NCBI GenBank assembly: GCA_018715065.1
Contig: DVMJ01000002.1
Coordinates: forward strand, 1-53,658
Direction: 5' to 3'
DNA: 53,658 bases
From: Fimiplasma intestinipullorum
GTDB lineage: Bacteria > Bacillota_I > Bacilli_A > Erysipelotrichales > Coprobacillaceae
The position numbers were made by a program, and so were the translations under genes. Of the stretch, positions 8,612-15,705 are shown in pieces (position 1 is the stretch's first letter; each line of letters opens with the position of its first letter). The notes beneath the pieces were generated by a model. That model saw only the letters and a program-made list of their open reading frames with translations. It made no database searches and was not told the origin of the DNA.

Positions 8612-8923
8612 CTATTCACACATATGATCCAGAATCGGAATCAGGGACTGACCGCGTTCTGTCAGACTGTATTCCCCTTTAGGTGGGATCTGAGGGTACT
8701 CTTCGCGATGGATCAGTCCATCCGCCTCCAATTCCTTTAAAGTCGAGCTCAGTGTCTTATCAGAAATCGTCTTCAAATAACGCTTCAATTCATTAAAACA
8801 TACGACCGTATACTCCATCAAAGCATATAATATAAACATCTTGTACTTACCCTAAATCAAGGACATCGTATAGCTAAAACCTGTTTCTTCCAAATTCGCA
8901 TCCTGAATACATGCCAGACTCAT
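8612..8923 (-). pseudogene. HxlR-family regulator interrupted by an in-frame TAG
   Basis: From the ATG at 8923 the frame reads MSLACIQDANLEETGFSYTM, then S-L-I, a TAG at codon 24 (8854-8852), then GKYKMFILYAL and a normal HxlR winged helix to the stop. The family typically has LIGGKWK at this place, so the stop replaces one residue of a conserved loop. Full length would be 103 residues, which is the family norm. An ATG at 8839 gives a shorter frame lacking the first helix. The gene is divergent from the flavin reductase, a frequent HxlR partner. It is most likely inactive unless the stop is read through. Confidence 0.8.
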
Positions 8924-8944
8924 CGTTCACACTCTCCTTTTGGT

Positions 8945-8997
8945 TAGTATCGCACTTAAATGTGCGTACTTGTTTTATAGATCATTCATGATATGAT
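8945..8997 (+). promoter_or_regulatory. Flavin reductase promoter with an inverted repeat operator
   Basis: AGTATCGCAC and GTGCGTACT form an imperfect inverted repeat at 8945-8970 in the divergent region. It abuts TTGTTT (8970-8975), a 16-nt spacer and TATGAT (8992-8997) reading toward the flavin reductase. A dyad of this type and position suits an HxlR-family regulator. Confidence 0.55.
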
Positions 8998-9050
8998 TAC
9001 AGTATCTCAAGCAGATAAAGTCAAATCTGCTTCAATCAAAGGAAAAAACA

Positions 9051-9632
9051 ATGACAAAAGATTTGGGTGTAAAACCTTATTTATTTGCGATGCCAACTTA
9101 TATGATCGGCACCTATAACGAAGATGAGAGTGTTGATGACATGATGATGGCCTGGGGCGGTATTTGTGCAACAGACATGGCAGCTTTAAATCTGGAAGAG
9201 GATCATAAGACAGTTACCAATCTGAAAGCAAGAAAAGCTTTCACCTTAGCCGTACCCGGTGTGGATACTTTAGAAGCTTCTGACTTCTTAGGCATTGCTT
9301 CTTCCAATCAAATGGCTGACAAATTTGAACGTTCTGGCCTGCATGCCACTAAAAGCAATCGTGTAGACGCCCCTGTCATTACGGAATACCCATTGACCCT
9401 GGAATGTGAAGTAGTAGAAATGCAGGATCAGCCTTATGGCTTAAGAGTTCTGGGTAAGATCGTTAATGTCATCGCTAACGAGAAGATCCTCGATGAAAAA
9501 GGCAAGATCGATGCCGGTAAGATTCAGGCATTTGCCTTTGACCAGATGCAAAATGATTACTATGGCATAGGCGATAAAGTTGGAAAAGCCTGGAACAGTG
9601 GTGCTTATCTCATGAAAAAAGAAGATGAATAA
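9051..9632 (+). CDS. Flavin reductase-like FMN-binding protein
   Basis: A 193-residue cytoplasmic protein of the flavin reductase / FMN-binding split-barrel superfamily. It opens with LGVKPYLFAMPTYMIGTY, followed by TNLKARKAFTLAVP and DFLGIASSNQMADKF, segments typical of this fold. Members reduce flavins or other acceptors with NAD(P)H. The ATG follows AAAGGA. It is divergent from a broken HxlR regulator, so its control may have been lost in this strain. A terminator follows at once, so it is probably transcribed alone. Confidence 0.82.
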   Translation: MTKDLGVKPYLFAMPTYMIGTYNEDESVDDMMMAWGGICATDMAALNLEEDHKTVTNLKARKAFTLAVPGVDTLEASDFLGIASSNQMADKFERSGLHATKSNRVDAPVITEYPLTLECEVVEMQDQPYGLRVLGKIVNVIANEKILDEKGKIDAGKIQAFAFDQMQNDYYGIGDKVGKAWNSGAYLMKKEDE

Positions 9633-9640
9633 GAAGCATA

Positions 9641-9664
9641 GAACCTGATCTTTGGGTCAGGTTC
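9641..9664 (+). terminator. Rho-independent terminator after flavin reductase
   Basis: GAACCTGA and TCAGGTTC arms with an 8-nt loop, then TTTTT. Confidence 0.8.
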
Positions 9665-9785
9665 TTTTTGATAAACCCATACCGTATTTTAATAAAATCT
9701 TCTGATTGACTTTTATTTTTTCAGTATTCTATTGACATCCTTTTTAATCATTTATTTCATTCATTCTTAAGAAAAGAGGATTTCT

Positions 9786-9971
9786 ATGCCTGGTTTTAGA
9801 GGTCCGGGAAGAGGACATAGTCCAAGAGGCCCACTTCGCATGCCGCCTATGGGAAGAAGATATTCCGCTTCGCCCATTGCCCTAATCGTTTGTTGTTATT
9901 TGGTTAATGGTGATCCTATTCTCATTCCATACAACATTTCATACAACGCCACAGTCAGAGAATCATTCTGA
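9786..9971 (+). CDS. Small Gly/Pro/Arg-rich protein with a hydrophobic tail segment
   Basis: A 61-residue frame. The first 27 residues are rich in Gly, Pro, Arg and Met (MPGFRGPGRG, RGPLRMPPMG), followed by a hydrophobic PIALIVCCYLV stretch and a polar end. AAGAAAAGAGGA precedes the ATG at good spacing, and a terminator overlaps the stop codon, so it looks like a genuine single-gene unit. Similar short basic-then-hydrophobic proteins occur in gut Firmicutes without known function. Confidence 0.5.
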   Translation: MPGFRGPGRGHSPRGPLRMPPMGRRYSASPIALIVCCYLVNGDPILIPYNISYNATVRESF

Positions 9972-9987
9972 TTTAATCAGGATGATT
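9961..9987 (+). terminator. Terminator overlapping the small gene's stop
   Basis: AATCATTCTGAT and ATCAGGATGATT arms (one G-T pair) followed by TTTTTCTTTT. Confidence 0.7.
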
Positions 9988-10037
9988 TTTCTTTTCTAAG
10001 AGTAAACTGTAAAATGATTAAGTCTTTGCATCTCAAA

Positions 10038-10118
10038 AAAAAGGATCATGCGGAAGCAATGACCCCAGTGATTTGAGTATCTCAATACTGGAGCTTCACT
10101 TCTCTGATGATCCTTTTT
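10038..10118 (-). terminator. Long hairpin terminator of the CotH operon
   Basis: AAAAAGGATCAT (10038-10049) and ATGATCCTTTTT (10107-10118) are perfectly complementary, and an inner CCAGT/ACTGG stem lies between them. On the minus strand a T-run follows. The outer arm falls inside the last codons of the CotH gene. Confidence 0.6.
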
Positions 10119-11511
10119 CTTTTTCCAGATCGGCTATTTCGCCCATATCCGGCAGCCAGATCATAGAAGCATCCACAAATGAGGTGCGATCCTCGCTTTG
10201 TCCTCGAATCGTTGCAGGGATGGTCCCCTCTAACTGTCCGCGAACACTCTGGGAGCGCAGCAAACAGAATTCACGTAAAGTATCTACCCCCAACATAAAA
10301 TCCGCATAGCTGCAAAAGGCAGTTGGATCCTTGGCGACATAAGGCGCAATCAACTCACGTGTCTGTTCGATCAACACCTCAAAGCGGCCACTTTCAAAAT
10401 AGCCTTCGATGAAGCTGTCAAAATAAGCATGATATCTGTCAAAATAGGCATCATTTTGCATTAGGTGATGGTATAGCGGGCGCTTAGTCATGACTTCTCC
10501 ACTGGCCGGCGTGTTGATCGGATAATTCACATATAAGGTCGCGTCGTTGATTGGATCAGGCATGCCAAGTGAGTACGTAGCAAAGGCCAAATTATAATCC
10601 CATGGTAATATCTGAAGGATTCCGTCTTCTTCATAGAGAAAATAGTTGTGACCGGTCCTGCCTAGATAACTATCCAGATTGACCACAAATACCTGAACGG
10701 TGAAATAACGCAAAACCTGATCTACATCGATGGCACGTTCTAAATTTTCACCCGTATCTAAAATACGCAATGCCTCGATCAATCTTTTTTTGTCGGCATC
10801 CGTTGGATCAAACTTGGCATTTCGAAAAATGTTGTCGTAACTGGTGATTTCATCATCTATGTAACGTAGGTGAACATCCGCGTTCTCATCTGCTAGATTG
10901 CGATAATCAGGCTTGTAGAGCTGACCATGATCCTTTCCAAAGTTTCTTCTGGCAAAGGCTTCTTCAGGTTCTTCCACAGCCAGAAACAAGCCCCAATCTT
11001 CATGATTCACCTGGACCCACGTATAACTGCATAATGGTGTTACTACACCCATATAAGCCATCATATCGTAAGCCACCCAATTTTTCATATAACTATTATC
11101 CTGAAAAGCAGCATCTAATGAAAACTTATCCAAGCCATAATAATGATTAGAAGTATAATGATCCAGTTCCACTTTCAGGCTGTAACGCTGATGTCCGTAT
11201 TCCTCAGTCAGGCGACGCGAATTATTCCCCTTCACACGGATGCCGACATTCTCTAGCGTCTTGCCATCGATCACAAGCGTGCAGGCGGTATATTCCTCTT
11301 CGCTGGCCCGATTTAAAAACCCTTCCCAGTCATCGATCAGGATATTGATCATATGTACCTTGCTGGCATCAAAAAGGCGCGTTGCGTAGCCCGGATCACG
11401 CAGTCCATTTTGAATGCCCCACTTTTCACCGTTGATAAAAACGAGCGTCAGCAGTAAAGCAAAGCAGAGTGCCCCTATACAGATGCGATCAATATGACGA
11501 TGCGTTAACAT
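10096..11511 (-). CDS. CotH-family protein kinase, membrane-anchored
   Basis: A 471-residue protein. Residues 9-28 form one N-terminal membrane helix and the rest is probably extracellular. CotH-kinase features are visible: IRVKGNNSRR near residue 91, SLKVELD, and the catalytic-loop region VVNLDSYLGRTGHNYF followed by ILPWDYNLAF (Asp305). CotH kinases phosphorylate secreted or coat proteins. The C-terminus is charged. It is the last gene of the lipoprotein-VTC-DUF4956-CotH operon, 4 nt after DUF4956, so it is predicted to be under sigma-I control. The substrate might be one of the operon's own surface proteins. Confidence 0.88.
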   Translation of the reverse strand: MLTHRHIDRICIGALCFALLLTLVFINGEKWGIQNGLRDPGYATRLFDASKVHMINILIDDWEGFLNRASEEEYTACTLVIDGKTLENVGIRVKGNNSRRLTEEYGHQRYSLKVELDHYTSNHYYGLDKFSLDAAFQDNSYMKNWVAYDMMAYMGVVTPLCSYTWVQVNHEDWGLFLAVEEPEEAFARRNFGKDHGQLYKPDYRNLADENADVHLRYIDDEITSYDNIFRNAKFDPTDADKKRLIEALRILDTGENLERAIDVDQVLRYFTVQVFVVNLDSYLGRTGHNYFLYEEDGILQILPWDYNLAFATYSLGMPDPINDATLYVNYPINTPASGEVMTKRPLYHHLMQNDAYFDRYHAYFDSFIEGYFESGRFEVLIEQTRELIAPYVAKDPTAFCSYADFMLGVDTLREFCLLRSQSVRGQLEGTIPATIRGQSEDRTSFVDASMIWLPDMGEIADLEKEKGSSEK

Positions 11512-11515
11512 CGCT

Positions 11516-12193
11516 CTAGCTCATGTAATCTCCGTTATAGGAGACCATGACGGTATGCGTGATGCCGGGCAGAGAAGCTAACTGGTTCACAAAATCAGTC
11601 TGATCATTTTTGAGACGCACTTCATAATTGAGTTCAATCTGTCCAGGCGCAACCCTTTTACTTTTCAAAGACAGCTTTGCCACATTCGAATCAATAAAGG
11701 CCGCCGCCTTCTGCTCAGATTCACGATCCTCGCAATGTACCACTAAAATATAGGGGTGTTCATAGCCTTTGCGTGAAGAAAAGACCATCAGCATCACCCC
11801 GATCATCACACTGCCAAAGACAGCCAGCGGAATAAAACCGGCGGCAAGAACAATGCCACAGGCAATGGCCCAGAACAGATAGGCGATATCCGATGGATCT
11901 TTAATCGCCGTTCGAAAACGCACAATGGAAAGTGCGCCGACCATACCTAAAGATAGGACAATGTTGCTGGTGACGGCCAGAATTAACAAGGATGTAATCA
12001 TACACAGGGAAATCAGCGTCACGCCAAAACTAGCCGAATACATGACACCGGCATAAGACTTTTTGTAAACAAAGAAAATAAACAAGCCTAACAAAAATGA
12101 CAATAATAGCACAAGAACCATATCAAATCCTGAAATGGCTGATACGTTTTCTAAAAAACTCGATTTGAAGACATCTCCAAAATTTACGGGCAT
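11516..12193 (-). CDS. DUF4956 membrane protein
   Basis: A 225-residue protein with about four membrane helices in the first 140 residues, including the characteristic LSLGMVGALSIVRFRTAIKDPSD segment (cytoplasmic loop), and a soluble C-terminal domain of about 85 residues. DUF4956 proteins are commonly encoded beside VTC-domain and CotH proteins, but their biochemical role is not established. TAGGAGGTG precedes the ATG. The gene begins 11 nt after the VTC gene. Confidence 0.88.
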   Translation of the reverse strand: MPVNFGDVFKSSFLENVSAISGFDMVLVLLLSFLLGLFIFFVYKKSYAGVMYSASFGVTLISLCMITSLLILAVTSNIVLSLGMVGALSIVRFRTAIKDPSDIAYLFWAIACGIVLAAGFIPLAVFGSVMIGVMLMVFSSRKGYEHPYILVVHCEDRESEQKAAAFIDSNVAKLSLKSKRVAPGQIELNYEVRLKNDQTDFVNQLASLPGITHTVMVSYNGDYMS

Positions 12194-12204
12194 ATTTGCA
12201 CCTC

Positions 12205-12900
12205 CTAATCATATTGTCGACAGATCGCATATTTTGAATAAGCACTCGTTTGACGGTTTTCAATTTGAACTGCCAGGCGGACGATCTCCGGTAAAAAAGC
12301 ATCGTACTTCACTTCAAGAATAGACAGACCATCATGGACAGGAAGATGCACAAGCTGCGGATCAAGAAAAGCCATCACCTGCTGACCGGACCGAAGATTT
12401 TGATCCAGCGTCACCCGCACATTACCAGGTTCATAAAGGAAAGCTTCCCTTTCGTAAGTTACAATCGTTTTAGGCTTCAGCAATTGTCCTTGAAGCTTGC
12501 TGTAGAATTCTATCAACAGCGCATTCTCGCTGCTTAATAAAAAGGCAATATCTCCGCATAGGATCTGTTCCACCTGTTCTTTAGAAAGACGCGCATGATT
12601 TTTTCCACATAGCCCATTAACCTTAAATTTCTTTTCTAAACGAATAAAGGACAGGTCATCATTATAATAACGAATGCGAAACTTTTCACGATGATCGACC
12701 CCATCCAGTTTCTGACGCAACGCCATGTCACTAGGCGTATCAAAATAAAGGCTGCTCACACGGTAGACACCGTGTGAGTCAGCGTGAGCGTCATGTTTAA
12801 ATAAATACTTTAGCCTGGATGAAAGGATCAACGCTTCCTGGGAATTAACGATATGCTTCATTTCATGGCGGAATCTCACCGCTTTTTTATTTTTAATCAT
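12205..12900 (-). CDS. VTC-domain polyphosphate polymerase-like protein
   Basis: 231 residues from the chosen start. The VTC fold is shown by the basic N-terminus (RFRHEMKHIV), YRVSSLYFDTP, the KFRIRYY strand, FIRLEKKFK, a TYEREAF strand and the closing ILEVKYD. In yeast Vtc4 the basic tunnel makes polyphosphate from ATP; bacterial relatives are inferred to act likewise. The ATG at 12900 overlaps the end of the lipoprotein gene by 8 nt, pointing to translational coupling. The longer upstream frame runs antisense-like through the lipoprotein repeats in another frame and is rejected. It is cytoplasmic with no signal, and the adjacent DUF4956 protein could anchor it. Confidence 0.87.
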   Translation of the reverse strand: MIKNKKAVRFRHEMKHIVNSQEALILSSRLKYLFKHDAHADSHGVYRVSSLYFDTPSDMALRQKLDGVDHREKFRIRYYNDDLSFIRLEKKFKVNGLCGKNHARLSKEQVEQILCGDIAFLLSSENALLIEFYSKLQGQLLKPKTIVTYEREAFLYEPGNVRVTLDQNLRSGQQVMAFLDPQLVHLPVHDGLSILEVKYDAFLPEIVRLAVQIENRQTSAYSKYAICRQYD

Positions 12901-13768
12901 AGGCTGAGCTGCCATCGTCATAGTTACTGGATCCATCATCGTAATTACTTGCACCATCATCAGAACCATAATCTGAGGCATTGTAATCTGTGACACCATC
13001 ATTATTTGGTCCATAATCCGTGTCGTTGTAATCTGTCACACCATCATTATTTGGTCCATAATCTGTGTCGTTATAATCTGTCACACCATCGTTATTTGGT
13101 CCATAATCCGTGTCGTTATAATCTGTCACACCGTCGTTATTTGGTCCATAATCCGTGTCGTTGTAATCTGTTACACCATCGTTATTTGGCCCATAATCGG
13201 TGTCATTATAATCTGTTACACCATCGTTATTTGGTCCATAATCCGTGTCGTTGTAATCTGTCACACCGTCATTATTTGGTCCGTAATCCGTATCTTCATA
13301 ATTTGTCAGACCATAATCACTTTCGCCTAACACATCCAATGGTGTCTGCCATTGATGACTATTGACGTTTGCTTTCGCATCCGTCACAATCTCATCTAGA
13401 AAAGTCGGACTTGGCAAATTGGATCCTGCTTCGATCTCGATAGTGATCTGACGTCTAGCACCTTCGACTTCTTCAACAAAATATCCGGCTTCACCAATCT
13501 CAGTAATCAGTTCTGAAACGACCTCACGTGTTGGTTTTCCCTCATAACCGGTATAATCAGTCACAATGGCTGTTCCATCATCATTACGACCTTCTACTTT
13601 GGTCACATTCCCATCACCATCATAATGCACAGCAATTTCAGGATTGACACTCAGACATAGTACACCGCCATCAGCTAGCTGAGTTGCGGTTTCTTTTTGA
13701 CCACAACCAACCAAAACTACCAGCAGCATCGCTAAGGCGATGGATAAAATTGATTTTCTCTTCAACAT
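12893..13768 (-). CDS. Lipoprotein with an RsgI-like ectodomain and seven 15-residue Asp/Asn/Tyr repeats
   Basis: About 291 residues. A lipoprotein signal ends in LVGC at residues 19-22. A domain of about 110 residues opens with LSVNPEIAV and NDDGTAIV, closely paralleling the extracytoplasmic part of the RsgI protein encoded next door (LSINPEVRI, NEDGIALL). Then come seven perfect tandem copies of DTDYGPNNDGVTDYN and an acidic S/N/Y/D tail. It lacks the RsgI cytoplasmic domain and membrane helix, so it cannot itself bind sigma-I inside the cell. AAAGGAG sits 7 nt before the ATG at 13768. A sigma-I-type promoter precedes it. The repeats look like metal-binding or spacer sequences, but that is inference. 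Confidence 0.85.
   Translation of the reverse strand: MLKRKSILSIALAMLLVVLVGCGQKETATQLADGGVLCLSVNPEIAVHYDGDGNVTKVEGRNDDGTAIVTDYTGYEGKPTREVVSELITEIGEAGYFVEEVEGARRQITIEIEAGSNLPSPTFLDEIVTDAKANVNSHQWQTPLDVLGESDYGLTNYEDTDYGPNNDGVTDYNDTDYGPNNDGVTDYNDTDYGPNNDGVTDYNDTDYGPNNDGVTDYNDTDYGPNNDGVTDYNDTDYGPNNDGVTDYNDTDYGPNNDGVTDYNASDYGSDDGASNYDDGSSNYDDGSSAYD
12980..13294 (-). repeat. Seven 45-bp tandem repeats inside the lipoprotein gene
   Basis: Seven consecutive 45-bp units each encode the same 15 residues, with only silent differences between units (for example gtc/gtt and aatcc/aatct). Protein-level identity with DNA-level drift suggests selection on the repeat peptide. Copy number could vary by slippage. 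Confidence 0.9.
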
Positions 13769-13822
13769 ACTCATTCTCCTTTACACTTTATTTGATGAAG
13801 TCTATTTCTTCATCCTTCACTT

Positions 13823-13856
13823 ATAGAATACGGAAGCTTTTTTTGAATTTCGGGGT
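13823..13856 (-). promoter_or_regulatory. Sigma-I-type promoter of the lipoprotein-VTC-DUF4956-CotH operon
   Basis: On the minus strand ACCCCG (13856-13851) is followed by 18 nt and CGTATTCTAT (13832-13823). This fits the sigma-I pattern of an ACCCC-type -35 and a CGWA -10. The same two blocks precede sigI. The start would lie about 45 nt before the lipoprotein ATG. Confidence 0.75.
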
Positions 13857-13879
13857 TTCGTATGATTTTTTTTGTTTTT

Positions 13880-14677
13880 TTAATCATCATCGTCATCTTC
13901 ATCAGCATCATCGTAGTTAGAATCACCATCATCAAATGAATCATCATCGTCATCATCAGATGGACTGTACTGAGAATCACCATCCTCCACCCGCGGTGTT
14001 TCAACTACCTCTTCATCGACAGGCTCACTGACCACTGGTGGTTCAGGTTCAACAGGCGTTTCAACGGGCTCGACAGGAATCGTTACTTGTTGAGCGGCAT
14101 CACGCGCGCTCTTGATTTCAATAACAACAGAGATTTTCTGATCTAAATGCGCATGCAGATGGTCACTGAGCGTTGTTTGATGATCGACCACCCACTGATT
14201 GTCATCAGCATCTAAAACCAGTGAAACAGTTCCCCCTTCTGTGAGATAACCCATCTCAATCGCACGATCGACTAATTCGTCCATCACCAGATCTAGGTTT
14301 TTATCCTGATAAGTATAGTTTTCCAAAAGTGCTATACCATCTTCATTAACACCTTCAAGATCCACAACTTGATCCTGACTATCAACATCGATGCGTACCT
14401 CCGGATTGATACTTAAATAAACCGAAGCATAGGGTGATGATGTTGGCCACAAAAGTGAAGTCAGGGCTAAGACCAGACAACAGGCTAACGCTGATAATGC
14501 GTATCCCCACTTTGGAATATGTGGCATGTGGTGTTTTGGTGTTGGCATATTCATTTCGACAACATCGTACACGATCTCGCCAACCTGGTAATGCAGATTG
14601 GCGACTTTCAGAAACCGTCCGTCCTCTGCCAACACAATGGCATAACTTAAATGACATTCCATGACCATATATTTCAT
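13880..14677 (-). CDS. rsgI: RsgI-like anti-sigma-I factor
   Basis: 265 residues. The N-terminal 50 residues (AIVLAEDGRFLKV...GEIVYDVV) match the RsgI anti-sigma domain. One membrane helix lies at 58-77. The extracytoplasmic domain has LSINPEVRIDV with an Asn91-Pro92 bond, the kind of site where RsgI family domains are reported to self-cleave. A proline-rich linker (about 200-235) and an extremely acidic Asp tail end the protein. The ATG overlaps the sigI stop as ATGA, so the two are translationally coupled. RsgI holds sigma-I until an outside signal is sensed. No carbohydrate-binding module is present, so the signal is probably not the cellulose-type one known in clostridia. Confidence 0.88.
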   Translation of the reverse strand: MKYMVMECHLSYAIVLAEDGRFLKVANLHYQVGEIVYDVVEMNMPTPKHHMPHIPKWGYALSALACCLVLALTSLLWPTSSPYASVYLSINPEVRIDVDSQDQVVDLEGVNEDGIALLENYTYQDKNLDLVMDELVDRAIEMGYLTEGGTVSLVLDADDNQWVVDHQTTLSDHLHAHLDQKISVVIEIKSARDAAQQVTIPVEPVETPVEPEPPVVSEPVDEEVVETPRVEDGDSQYSPSDDDDDDSFDDGDSNYDDADEDDDDD

Positions 14678-15399
14678 GCAGGCAGCCCCCCTTTCTTTTC
14701 TAGGACATGCCTGAGGTGTCCACGGATGATCTCATATCCATTCGTTTGAATCAACAGCATCACTAAGATATAGCGACGATGACGCTCCAAGGTCTTACGT
14801 TCAATACCCGAGCCTTTCACCAATTGATTCACGGGTAATCGTTTTGTCCGCAGCAATTCTTCTAACAGTTCAGGATTTTCAATCGCATAATGGATGGCCT
14901 CTAAACAAGCTGTTTTTGTCCTTTCCTGTTTCGGTGAATTATCTGCCACGTCACGAAAACCCACACCAAACTGGGCCATGACCATCGCTAATTCAGCAAT
15001 CTCCTGCTGTGTTGCTTCAAGGTCGGCTGCTTCCCGATAAGCATCTTTCTGATCTGGCAGACGGTCTAGTAAGGTCTGTTGATCCTCATTTTCCTCCTGT
15101 AGTGACAAATGTCCCTGATGCCGGGATTCCTTGCGTTGGTAGTCAATGATCCGACTGCGGATCAGCATACCGGCATAATGCAGGAAAGTCCCTTTTTCTC
15201 TCTCATAATGTAATATCGCTTCATGAAAAGCAATCATGGCGATACTGAACGCATCATCCTTATCGGTGCACTGACGATGAAGACTTTTGGAAGCCTCCGA
15301 GCGGATGAAAGGAATGTAGTCACGAATCAGATCATCGGCTTTTTGATCATCCTTCTTTGCGGCATAAACCGCTTGTATTATCTGATGTTCATTGGACAT
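14674..15399 (-). CDS. sigI: RNA polymerase sigma factor SigI
   Basis: A 241-residue sigma-70-like protein with region 2 at about 20-90 (DLIRDYIPFIRSEASK, AFHEAILHYEREKGTFLHYAGMLIRSRIIDY) and the C-terminal SigI-type domain with LPVNQLVKGSGIERKTLERHRRYI as the DNA-binding helix. The coupled rsgI gene confirms the assignment. AGGAGG precedes the ATG. A matching ACCCCG...CGTATTC promoter upstream implies autoregulation. In other Firmicutes, SigI controls heat or polysaccharide-response genes. Confidence 0.92.
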   Translation of the reverse strand: MSNEHQIIQAVYAAKKDDQKADDLIRDYIPFIRSEASKSLHRQCTDKDDAFSIAMIAFHEAILHYEREKGTFLHYAGMLIRSRIIDYQRKESRHQGHLSLQEENEDQQTLLDRLPDQKDAYREAADLEATQQEIAELAMVMAQFGVGFRDVADNSPKQERTKTACLEAIHYAIENPELLEELLRTKRLPVNQLVKGSGIERKTLERHRRYILVMLLIQTNGYEIIRGHLRHVLEKKGGLPA

Positions 15400-15419
15400 A
15401 GCATCACTTCCTCCTGTTA

Positions 15420-15454
15420 ATAGAATACGGCAGTCTTTGTTTTAAAAGCGGGGT
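15420..15454 (-). promoter_or_regulatory. sigI: Sigma-I-type autoregulatory promoter of sigI-rsgI
   Basis: Minus-strand ACCCCG (15454-15449), 19 nt, and CGTATTCTAT (15429-15420). The -10 block is identical over 10 nt to that of the lipoprotein operon and the -35 is identical over 6 nt. The spacers share only an A-rich composition. Confidence 0.75.
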
Positions 15455-15705
15455 CGAAGAACAAATTTCCCTTTTTTTTCTTTATATTTGGATTGTATCG
15501 AACGATTTAGTGACCGAGAAACCAAAAGACAGTAAAATTTGCGTAAAACTTTTGTTAACCGCTTACATCTTATTAAGTGAAAGTAGTATAGTCAATGTCT
15601 ATCGTGATCTTTAACACTTAACAGTTATTTAACTATTCTCTGGTCGCTTTCTTTGCGAGAACATCATACACTATACCTAACACAACCAGGAAAGAAGGAA
15701 CCCCT

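Noticed and set aside
12901..13014. N-terminal extension of the VTC protein
   Set aside because: It is an out-of-frame reading of the lipoprotein tail, rich in Met and Thr. The ATG at 12900 suits the family.
12893..13300. The 45-bp tandem repeats as a possible second CRISPR array
   Set aside because: The units are contiguous with no unique spacers and lie in frame inside a lipoprotein gene.
13006..13365. A 119-codon plus-strand frame through the lipoprotein repeats
   Set aside because: Antisense shadow of the repeats with an unnatural composition and no start signals.
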